In this document: in pieces, positions 23,535 to 29,575 of the stretch | Layout of the letters: each line of letters starts with the position of its first letter | Position numbering within the stretch: the first letter of the stretch is position 1 | DNA from: JBBAEA01 sp041656175 | GTDB taxonomy: Bacteria; Myxococcota_A; Bradymonadia; UBA4248 | DNA: 29,575 nt | Direction of reading: 5' to 3' | Assembly: GCA_041656175.1 (NCBI GenBank) | Contig: JBBAEA010000025.1 | Span: 1-29,575, forward strand | The notes under the pieces: generated by a model | The model's input: the letters and a program-made list of their open reading frames with translations, nothing else | Databases searched by the model: none | Told to the model about the DNA's origin: nothing | Made by a program: the position numbers and the translations under genes

Positions 23535-25832
23535 ATGAAGCTTAGCAGTAAATATGTCAAACGCGGTTTTTTTGCCTTCTGTCTCGTTGCCTGTGCGTTT
23601 AACGGCATCGGTTGGGATGATGGTTCGCGGGTGCAGCATGGCGTTGAGGCGAGCTTGGCTACGCCCGAGCGAGCTGACGCATCAAAGCGAAATAGCTTAT
23701 TGCAGGAGATAGGTGAGACTGAGGCGCTTATGCGCAGTCTTTCCGAACAGGCGTCGCTTATAGGCGATTCTCGGCGTAAACTTAAGCGCTTGGAGCGCGC
23801 GCAAGCGCAGCTTAAAGCGTCGACGGACACCTACGCCGCGCCTAGTTGCGATGAGATGGAGTATTTGCGAAAAGCTGTAAAAGATGGGCGCTGGGCTAAG
23901 CGTAAACTCAAGATACAGCAGCGAAAACACGCGAAACTCCAAAAGCAGCTAGCGGCGCTAACGCATGTGAAGTCGCCAAGCCCCAAAGCTGCAAGAGAAA
24001 GCGTTGAGCTTAGCACGGACTTAGCGCGAAACACGGCGAGTGGCGAAGTGTCGCCTGCGGACGCGGGGCTAGAGTTGCGAAATATTCGTTTCGAAGAGCG
24101 CGAGGAGAGCTTACGCGTTGTCATTCAACTGAGCGGTGAGGGTAACTATGAGCGGCGAAAACTGTCGGAGCATGAGACGGCGCTGAGTTTACGCAATGTG
24201 AAGTTGCCTGCAAATTTGAGTAAAAAATTCGATACCTCGGCGCTTCGCGGTGGCGTCGCGATGATCGATAGCTACCAAGCCAGTGACGGGACGGTTCTTG
24301 TGGCTAAAACAACACAAACTCTAAGCCAGAGCGTTGAACAAACGAAGGATGGCTTGGTTTGGGAGTTCAAGCCGTTGATTAGCGTTCAAAGTGCATCTGC
24401 TCCCCTTGACAGGCGCTCCAAAGTCCGCGTGAGTGCCTCGGATCCTAGCAATAACGAGGATTTGAAGCTTGCCCAAAACTACGGTAAGCGAAACACGCTA
24501 AAGGGCACAGAACTCGCGAAACGTAGAATTACCCTTGATATCCGCGATGCAGACATACACGATTTGCTGCGCCTACTCTCGGACGAGATCAACGTCAGTA
24601 TAGTCGCTAGCCCCGAGGTAAAGGGCAATGTGAGCTTATCGCTAAAGAGCGTTCCCTTCGATCAAGCCCTAGACATTATTTTGCGCACCAACGGTTTAGG
24701 CATGCGCTATGAGGGTAGTATTATTTGGGTTGCTAAAGCGGAGACTTTCGCCGAAGAAGAGCGACGCGCGATGGAGGCGGCAACGGTGCGCGAGAAGCTT
24801 GAACCGCTCGAAGTGCGTTTGATTCCCGTAAACTACGCGACCGCCGAGGGCATTCGCAGTAACGTTGCGCCGCTGCTCTCAGAGCGCGGCAGCGTCAACA
24901 TCGATCCGCGAACGAACACGCTGATCATTAAGGATGTCGCGGCGAATCTCAATGCGGCGGAGATCTTGGTTAACAGCCTTGATACGCAGACGCCACAAGT
25001 ACTCATTGAGGCGCGCATCGTTGAGACGCAGGCCAACTTTACCAAGGAACTCGGCGTGCAGTGGGGCGGAGACGGCATTGCTAGCGCCGCTACGGGTAAC
25101 GCCACGGGAATCGTTTTTCCATCGACCATTGGGATCGCTGGGGGATCGACTAATGACCTCAACTACGGTACGAGCGCTACACCTAACTTTGCCGTAAACC
25201 TTCCCGCCTCCGTGGGAACAGGCTCTGGCGGCGCTATCGGCATGACCTTTGGATCTATTGGCGGGGCGATTAATCTCAATATTCGCCTAAGCGCGCTGGA
25301 AGAGAAGGGTTTTCTCAAAATCGTGTCATCCCCGCGCGTTATGACGCTGGATAACGTTGCCGCATCCATTCAACAGGGAACATCTATCCCGATTTCCGTC
25401 GTATCGGCAGCGGGCACAAACACGGTCTTCTTCGACGCCATACTGAGCTTAAATGTCACCCCACACGTCACGCGTGATGGCAACATTTTCCTTAAAATCA
25501 AACTTACCAAAAACGAGCCAGACTTTGGTAACACTGGCGCCGATGGAAACCCCTCCATACTCAAGAAAGAAGCGGCAACGGAGCTGCTCATCCCCGACGG
25601 CGATACCACGGTTATCGGCGGTATTTACACTCGAGCCACTTCGCAGTCGATGAAGGGAATTCCTTTCCTAAGCTCCATCCCCTTCTTGGGCTACTTCTTC
25701 CGCAGTACTTCCGAAACGGACAACCGCACGGAGCTGCTCATCTTTATTACACCGCGCATCGTAAATCGCGAAAGCTCTATCGCCGCTGGCGGGCCAGGAT
25801 CGTTTATTCCCCCCATGAGCGAAGGAAAATAA
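23535..25832 (+). CDS. pilQ: Type IV pilus outer-membrane secretin PilQ
   Basis: A 765-residue secretin. Its N-terminus MKLSSKYVKRGFFAFCLVAC contains a lipobox-like LVAC at 17-20. A charged coiled-coil-like region (about 50-145) follows, then an AMIN domain (about 180-280, LRNIRFEEREESLRVVIQLS). The STN/secretin-N region (331-400) reads RITLDIRDADIHDLLRLLSD, NVSIVASPEVKGNVSL and FDQALDIIL. The NolW-like domain (425-487, VRLIPVNYATA...IDPRTNTLIIKD) and the secretin pore (488-745) contain VLIEARIVE, SPRVMTLDN, TPHVTRDG, IPDGDTTVIGGIYTR and GIPFLSSIPFLGYFF. A GGAG site precedes the ATG by 7 nt. It is the last gene of pilMNOPQ, 87 nt after pilP. Confidence 0.96.
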   Translation: MKLSSKYVKRGFFAFCLVACAFNGIGWDDGSRVQHGVEASLATPERADASKRNSLLQEIGETEALMRSLSEQASLIGDSRRKLKRLERAQAQLKASTDTYAAPSCDEMEYLRKAVKDGRWAKRKLKIQQRKHAKLQKQLAALTHVKSPSPKAARESVELSTDLARNTASGEVSPADAGLELRNIRFEEREESLRVVIQLSGEGNYERRKLSEHETALSLRNVKLPANLSKKFDTSALRGGVAMIDSYQASDGTVLVAKTTQTLSQSVEQTKDGLVWEFKPLISVQSASAPLDRRSKVRVSASDPSNNEDLKLAQNYGKRNTLKGTELAKRRITLDIRDADIHDLLRLLSDEINVSIVASPEVKGNVSLSLKSVPFDQALDIILRTNGLGMRYEGSIIWVAKAETFAEEERRAMEAATVREKLEPLEVRLIPVNYATAEGIRSNVAPLLSERGSVNIDPRTNTLIIKDVAANLNAAEILVNSLDTQTPQVLIEARIVETQANFTKELGVQWGGDGIASAATGNATGIVFPSTIGIAGGSTNDLNYGTSATPNFAVNLPASVGTGSGGAIGMTFGSIGGAINLNIRLSALEEKGFLKIVSSPRVMTLDNVAASIQQGTSIPISVVSAAGTNTVFFDAILSLNVTPHVTRDGNIFLKIKLTKNEPDFGNTGADGNPSILKKEAATELLIPDGDTTVIGGIYTRATSQSMKGIPFLSSIPFLGYFFRSTSETDNRTELLIFITPRIVNRESSIAAGGPGSFIPPMSEGK

Positions 25833-26248
25833 GGTATTTTGCCAAGGAGACTCTGAACACAAAAATAGTGAAAAATTCACTAATTTGAGAGCTTAGCACG
25901 GCTAGAAATAACGAATTTAATTTTATAAATTCGATACATTTTTAAACAAAATGAGATATTTTGTAGAGAAGCACAAGTTGAGAATGCTAATTAAATAAGG
26001 CAGGTGGAAGATAAAATGACATTTTATTCGAAAAGTGCTTAAAAGAGTGCTTTCTTTTTTGGAGGGGGGTGCGGGGGGAACCTTTTTTCTTTTGCAAAAA
26101 GAAAAAAGGTTCCCCCCGCGCAAAGCTCTCTCATTTGATAAACGATTAAGTTACGCGGCACAACACAGAGCTGCTTGTTTCGCCGATAGCAATCTATTAT
26201 GATGATATTTTGTAGGGTGCAGCATCATTGTACCCTTGGAGTTTAGCC
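25833..26248. other. AT-rich intergenic region after pilQ
   Basis: No gene is seen in these 416 nt. There are inverted repeats AGTGAA/TTCACT (25867-25881) and CGAATTTA/TAAATTCG (25912-25933), a near-perfect 49-nt palindrome (26071-26119) and a GGGTGCA...TGTACCC hairpin (about 26215-26235) just before the next gene's ribosome site. Any pilQ terminator would have to be the first of these, and its T-tract is poor. Confidence 0.6.
26071..26119. repeat. Near-perfect 49-nt palindrome
   Basis: GCGGGGGGAACCTTTTTTC (26071-26089) is exactly complementary to GAAAAAAGGTTCCCCCCGC (26101-26119). The 11-nt centre TTTTGCAAAAA is also almost self-complementary. Directly upstream is a second G-run (GGAGGGGGGT). 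The stem ends in a G-rich/C-rich boundary like the other palindromic elements here, but its sequence is different. Confidence 0.9.
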
Positions 26249-26872
26249 ATGAAACGCGTTATCCCCATATTATTACTCGCCGTTTTCGCCGCTAGCGCTC
26301 TAGTGCAGGCTTGCGTTGAAAATAACCCCTCTGTTGTCGCTGTCGCGGTGGACTACCGTTATGACCAAGAAGTATCGTGTAGGAACGGCAAATACATGAG
26401 CTCGGACACCATCTATCTTGAGGAGCTCACCACTGGTTATAGAGGCTCCGTCGTGCTAGAGAACAAGATGTCGCAAACGCTGCCCTACAAAGGCTCTGGC
26501 GGTTCTGGCAGCGGCAGTGGTTCTACCATCGACGTTACGCCACCCGACTACAACTCCATTTACGTCGAGAAGTTAGCGCTTAAGTGTACGGAGGGCGCCT
26601 GCGAAGGACAAACAGCGGATTACAAAACGATCCTGCATGTGACCGCTGGCGCATGCGCGAATCCTGGCTTTACGCTACCAAATGATTGGGTTCCCGCAGC
26701 CGCGGGTGAGAGCATTACTGTGAGTATTGTTGTGCATTACAAGGACTCTGGAAGGCTGAAGAATAAAACGAACGAGGTTTTTGTAATGCTCACGCTCTCC
26801 GATAAGGCGCTTTGCCCTGATGGCCAAATTTTTGATCCCAATGAATCGGGGCTGTGTAAGACTAAATCGTAA
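26249..26872 (+). CDS. Small predicted lipoprotein of unknown function
   Basis: A 207-residue lipoprotein starting MKRVIPILLLAVFAASALVQAC, with lipobox VQAC and lipidation at C22. The mature chain has several Cys, a Gly/Ser linker (KGSGGSGSGSGS) at about 82-93 and a C-terminal part (VHYKDSGRLKNKTNEVFVMLTL) that looks beta-rich. No family is recognised. The ATG at 26249 follows TTGGAG at good spacing; an upstream in-frame TTG (26228) would break the signal peptide pattern. It stands alone between palindromic spacers. Confidence 0.78.
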   Translation: MKRVIPILLLAVFAASALVQACVENNPSVVAVAVDYRYDQEVSCRNGKYMSSDTIYLEELTTGYRGSVVLENKMSQTLPYKGSGGSGSGSGSTIDVTPPDYNSIYVEKLALKCTEGACEGQTADYKTILHVTAGACANPGFTLPNDWVPAAAGESITVSIVVHYKDSGRLKNKTNEVFVMLTLSDKALCPDGQIFDPNESGLCKTKS

Positions 26873-26935
26873 CAGAACGCAAAATTTATCTCTAAGGACG
26901 CTCTGCTTCATTCGATGTTTTCGCTTTTTCCTTTT

Positions 26936-27030
26936 GTGGGGGAAGTTTCCCCCTGCGCCGCAACCCCTCGCTACGCGTGGGTTTGCGTCTACCCCCTCTA
27001 CGGGGGGTCTGCCCCCCGTAACGCCCCCGC
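26936..27030. repeat. GC-bounded palindromic element (copy 5)
   Basis: Two terminal hairpins, GGGGGAAGTTTCCCCC (26938-26953) and TACGGGGGGTCTGCCCCCCG (from 26999), bracket a segment CGCCGCAACCCCTCGCTACG then CGTGGGTTTGCGTCTACC. It is nearly identical to 17113-17200 over the whole length. Its right end is the inverse of the left end of the pilN-pilO element. The spacer 26873-27105 holds nothing else recognisable. Confidence 0.82.
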
Positions 27031-27105
27031 AACGATTATTCGAGCTTCCCAGAGTAAAGAAACATCCCACTCGCCCTAGCCAAGGCAAGAACAAAAGGCC
27101 AGAAA

Positions 27106-28329
27106 ATGCTCGAATTTAGCTCCCAGGAACTGCTTAAGTTAGCACAATATGTTGATGAACTTTTTAAATTCATGCAAAAGCGTCATCACTATGCACATGG
27201 ACCCAAAGAAGCATGGCAGGCCCCAGAACTAACGCTTCCAGAGATTTTCGCCAAACATGCTGCACACTTCGACAACGACGATCTCGACATACTCTATTTT
27301 AGCCTAGCCTCGCAGCTGCACCCTCATATGGCGGCGCTGCTTGATGAACTCACCGGTTTTAGCTATGCAACCCCCATGGCCTGGCTAAAACTCAAAGACC
27401 ACACGCTGGGAAAAAATTATTGGAACACACAGTATCGTTTCGATCTCTCTCGTCCGCTATTTCGCATAGGTTTTTTGACTTTGGCTAGCAGCACTGCAGC
27501 AGATCATGCCTACTTACTGCGACCTCTGATAGTGGCAAACGACGTTATCCAAGCCTTCGAGGGGCAGCGCTCTATGGACGAAGCACTCCTTGATTTTGCG
27601 CGTTTGCACGAAGCCGTATTCCCGCTACCCGTGCCTGCTTGTAATGAAGATAGCGCCGAAAAGCTACGAGCTGTCTTATACCATTATCACGAGTACTACG
27701 AACGCCAAGAGCCCATGATACTTGCGCTCAGTTCGGATGCACAGTATCCGCTGTTAAGCGCTACCGTCGCCATATGCCGTCAAATCGAGCTCAATGTCAT
27801 CGCAGTAGATGCCGAGCTTGTAGCACAGCAGAGAAAACACAAGGTGAGTGCAAGCATTCAGCGCGCCATGCGAAGTGCTGCGCTTTTTAATGAGGTGATC
27901 GTCTTCTATAATGTGGGCGATAGCTTTAAGCAAAAATCGGCGTTCAGTAACGCGGTCAATTTTGCCATCGAGCGCTATCCTTGCTTATGTATCATACTTT
28001 ATCACGAGCTTGAGGAAGTTTCGCCGTCTTTGGCCGACACGATAACATTGTTTTTCAAACTTGATGCCCCAGCCCAAGGAATAGAGGAGTACGAGGAGCG
28101 GGTGAAGTTTTGGGACGACAACATTCGTCGCTACGCGCTTAACCCCTTGGAGCCTGAAAACTGCGCGCGTAGTCTTGATTTGCGCCCCAACGAAATTGCC
28201 AAACTCGTGTGCGCCACTCGTTGGCTATCGCCCGACGAAAGTCAATTCTCGCAGCGCGACCTCGAACTCGCCCGAGGCCAGCAACTAGAAGCGATGAAAG
28301 CGCTATCCCAACAAGACGCAAAAGGCTAA
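27106..28329 (+). CDS. Protein resembling the N-terminal half of a large AAA+ ATPase, without Walker motifs
   Basis: A 407-residue cytoplasmic protein. Segments match, from memory, the order seen in large Myxococcota AAA+ ATPases: an N-terminal helical region with SRPLFRIGFLTL (115-126) and RPLIVANDVIQAF (139-151), a P-loop-domain-like stretch at about 186-320, and a lid-like end SLDLRPNEIAKLVCATRWLS...QRDLELARGQQ (356-393). Where Walker A should be, the sequence reads ILALSSDAQYPLLSATVAI (205-223) with no GKT/S, and no Walker B acidic pair is visible. The chain ends where the second, catalytic AAA+ module would begin. It may be a non-catalytic paralog or a truncated gene. It starts 75 nt after a palindromic element, with a weak AAGG site. 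No operon partner is visible. Confidence 0.6.
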   Translation: MLEFSSQELLKLAQYVDELFKFMQKRHHYAHGPKEAWQAPELTLPEIFAKHAAHFDNDDLDILYFSLASQLHPHMAALLDELTGFSYATPMAWLKLKDHTLGKNYWNTQYRFDLSRPLFRIGFLTLASSTAADHAYLLRPLIVANDVIQAFEGQRSMDEALLDFARLHEAVFPLPVPACNEDSAEKLRAVLYHYHEYYERQEPMILALSSDAQYPLLSATVAICRQIELNVIAVDAELVAQQRKHKVSASIQRAMRSAALFNEVIVFYNVGDSFKQKSAFSNAVNFAIERYPCLCIILYHELEEVSPSLADTITLFFKLDAPAQGIEEYEERVKFWDDNIRRYALNPLEPENCARSLDLRPNEIAKLVCATRWLSPDESQFSQRDLELARGQQLEAMKALSQQDAKG

Positions 28330-28347
28330 AATCATAAGGTTTTAGAT

Positions 28348-28510
28348 CGGCGTTTCTTCCAATAACGACGCCGGTTTGCAAAACAGAACTTGACTTTTGT
28401 GCAATTTTTGACTAGCAGTCATATAAGCTGCGCGTGGTGCGCAGCAATGCTGTAACTGTGCTTTTTGAATACTGTGGGTGCTAGACCCCGGTAAAAAGGA
28501 GGAACATGGG
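28348..28510 (+). promoter_or_regulatory. Leader region of speD-pdaD
   Basis: The spacer holds a CGGCGT/ACGCCG inverted repeat (28348-28353 and 28368-28373), two TTGACT boxes (28391-28396 and 28409-28414) and a CATATAAG box (28421-28428). None of the box pairs has ideal spacing. A GCTGC...GCAGC hairpin (about 28428-28446) follows. Directly before speD, AAGGAGG (28496-28502) precedes a two-codon frame ATG-GGT-TGA (28506-28514) that overlaps the TTG start codon of speD. Confidence 0.4.
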
Positions 28511-28936
28511 TTGAACACATACGGACGACACCTTTTGCTTGAATATTACGACTGTGACAAATCAATCCTGAATAACTTAGAAGCCATAGAGGCTCTATTC
28601 ATCGCAGCGGCAAGAGCGGCGGACGCGACAATCGTCCAATCGACGTTCCATCGCTTTGCTCCACAAGGAGTGAGTGGCGTTGTAGTTATTGAGGAGTCAC
28701 ATCTTTCTATCCACACATGGCCGGAGCATGGATATGCTGCCGTTGACTTCTATACTTGCGGTGCTAGCGAACCTGATAAAGCGCACCCAGTACTTTTGGA
28801 AGGCTTAGGTTCTAAGCGTTACGAAATGTTGGTAGTCAATCGCGGTGTTCTTCCTCCACGTCAGTGCTTGAAGGTTGTCCATCAGGAGAGCCTTGGCCTT
28901 GAACCTGCCATGCAACTAGTAGGAGAGACTGCGTGA
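28511..28936 (+). CDS. speD: S-adenosylmethionine decarboxylase proenzyme (class 1B type)
   Basis: A 141-residue pyruvoyl enzyme that would self-cleave and decarboxylate AdoMet to supply aminopropyl groups for spermidine. The TTG start is chosen because AGGAGG lies 8 nt upstream and because it places the processing residues at S63 (in EESHLSIHTWPEHG), H68 and C83, the same numbering as the Thermotoga maritima enzyme. The sequence also shows YGRHLLLEYYDCD and HGYAAVDFYTCG. Some bacterial SpeD homologs decarboxylate arginine or ornithine instead, so the substrate is not certain. The stop overlaps the pdaD start by 4 nt (GTGA), which suggests coupled translation. Confidence 0.92.
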   Translation: MNTYGRHLLLEYYDCDKSILNNLEAIEALFIAAARAADATIVQSTFHRFAPQGVSGVVVIEESHLSIHTWPEHGYAAVDFYTCGASEPDKAHPVLLEGLGSKRYEMLVVNRGVLPPRQCLKVVHQESLGLEPAMQLVGETA

Positions 28937-29406
28937 TAGTGATAAGACCTAAGGGATATTGTCTGGTGGCTGGCCGCTCTGAAGGCTTCATGCCACTCAA
29001 TGCGTTCGACTCTGCCCTCATTAACGCTGGGGTTGGGGATACCAACCTCGTAAAGATGAGCAGCATCTTGCCCCCTGGGGCTAAAAAACTCGATTCCGTC
29101 TCTTTGCCTCCTGGAGCCTTGGTTCCCGTTGCCTATGCCGACATGCTATCGTCCAAACCTGGCGAACGCATTGCTTCGGCAGTCGCGGTAGCCGTCCCCG
29201 AGGATGAGAGCTTAAATGGAGTTATTATGGAGCACCACGGCGTTGGTAGCGTCGAGGAAATCGAAGGCATCGTTCGCGAAATGGCCAAACAAGGGATGAT
29301 ATTCCGCAATCGCGCATACAAATCCATCGAATCTATCGGCATCGAGCACGTTGTCGAAAAACATGGTGCAACTTTTGCGGCCGTCGTACTTTGGGACGAT
29401 GAGTAA
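28933..29406 (+). CDS. pdaD: Pyruvoyl-dependent arginine decarboxylase
   Basis: A 157-residue member of the archaeal-type PvlArgDC family, which converts arginine to agmatine. The self-cleavage site is VKMSSILPPG, with Ser43-Ser44; the second Ser becomes the pyruvoyl group. Other family features are INAGVGDTNLV, LVPVAYADM, MEHHGVG and the C-terminal FAAVVLWDD. The GTG at 28933 has AGGAG 7 nt upstream and overlaps the speD stop; an in-frame GTG at 28939 is the alternative. With speD it forms a two-gene polyamine unit: agmatine to putrescine (agmatinase or equivalent) and spermidine synthase are not in the window and may follow beyond it. Confidence 0.93.
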   Translation: MIVIRPKGYCLVAGRSEGFMPLNAFDSALINAGVGDTNLVKMSSILPPGAKKLDSVSLPPGALVPVAYADMLSSKPGERIASAVAVAVPEDESLNGVIMEHHGVGSVEEIEGIVREMAKQGMIFRNRAYKSIESIGIEHVVEKHGATFAAVVLWDDE

Positions 29407-29424
29407 AGTGGCTAAAATCGTTGT

Positions 29425-29458
29425 AAAGACGCGGAGTTAAGGCTTCGCGTCTTTTTTT
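29425..29458 (+). terminator. Rho-independent terminator after pdaD
   Basis: AAAGACGCG (29425-29433) pairs with CGCGTCTTT (29446-29454), followed by a run of T. The stem has 9 bp and the stop codon is 19 nt upstream. The group II intron begins 3 nt downstream of the T-tract. Confidence 0.92.
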
Positions 29459-29461
29459 GTG

Positions 29462-29575
29462 GTGCGCTCGGCGAGCGCACGCTCTAAAGGGTGAAAGTCC
29501 CGAATCCGCCCGGTAGTGGGAAGGATATAGCCGAACACCAAGGGTGTCCGCCGCGAGGCGGAATCTGAAGGAAGG
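29462..29575 (+). mobile_element. 5' end of a group II intron (class C-like), truncated by the window end
   Basis: The 5' boundary GTGCG (29462-29466) starts a perfect 8-bp hairpin GTGCGCTC-GGC-GAGCGCAC. Domain I blocks follow: AGGGTGAAAGTCCCG (29488-29502), AGTGGGA, TAGCC, CAAGGGTGTCC (29539-29549) and GGCGGAATCTGAAGGAAG (ending 29574). The order and wording closely resemble the Oceanobacillus iheyensis group IIC intron as I remember it. Its place immediately behind an intrinsic terminator is the typical IIC target. The reverse transcriptase/maturase frame and 3' end would lie beyond the window. Confidence 0.88.

Noticed and set aside
1..29575. tRNA or rRNA genes in the spacers
   Set aside because: No cloverleaf or rRNA-like stretch was seen on reading either strand; a tRNAscan/Rfam run would be needed to exclude weak cases.

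Overview
The window looks like a chromosomal segment of a Myxococcota/'Deltaproteobacteria'-type bacterium of moderate GC. The supporting features are a Myxococcus-type Cys-rich disulfide repeat (CGNG...GE.CD) in a large lipoprotein, many small Cys-rich lipoproteins, a PEGA-domain protein, a PSP1/RicT-like protein with a long basic tail, and a pilMNOPQ type IV pilus cluster. A HydF gene implies [FeFe]-hydrogenase maturation and so an anaerobic or fermentative lifestyle. The taxon is an inference; there is no rRNA or tRNA here to confirm it.

Layout: (1) 101-1998, a Cys-rich EGF-repeat lipoprotein with a C-terminal FGE-sulfatase domain, broken by several small indels, then about 640 nt of repeat-rich spacer. 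(2) 2636-6748, recQ, hydF and an M50B-like membrane metalloprotease. (3) 6901-10044, rplU-rpmA-obgE followed by a PEGA membrane protein and an acidic small protein. (4) 10157-17012 on the minus strand, read as small hypothetical -> ricT-like -> lipoprotein -> mnmE -> polA, tightly packed and probably one operon. (5) A 578-aa Cys-rich lipoprotein on the minus strand. (6) folA, then pilM-pilN-pilO-pilP-pilQ. (7) A small lipoprotein and a degenerate AAA+-like protein. (8) speD-pdaD, a polyamine pair of two pyruvoyl decarboxylases with overlapping ends, a strong terminator and, directly after it, the 5' end of a group II intron that runs off the window.

The most striking signal is not a gene. At least five intergenic spacers hold GC-bounded palindromic elements of about 90-200 nt: 4537-4680, 7654-7796, 17050-17380, 21963-22137 and 26936-27030. 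They share terminal sequences with each other, sometimes in inverted orientation, but carry different palindromic cores. Where two copies differ inside a terminal hairpin, the changes are paired and keep the stem. One copy sits inside the pilus operon between pilN and pilO. A second, AT-richer repeat family links the spacer at 2037-2345 with the spacers around folA (19243-19393 and 20029-20070). Together these look like an uncharacterised set of interspersed structured elements, possibly MITE-like or RNA-level.

Functionally, most genes are housekeeping: ribosome assembly (L21, L27, Obg), tRNA wobble modification (MnmE), DNA replication and repair (Pol I with a degenerate proofreading domain, RecQ) and folate metabolism (DHFR). 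Envelope functions are the type IV pilus assembly platform and secretin plus several lipoproteins.
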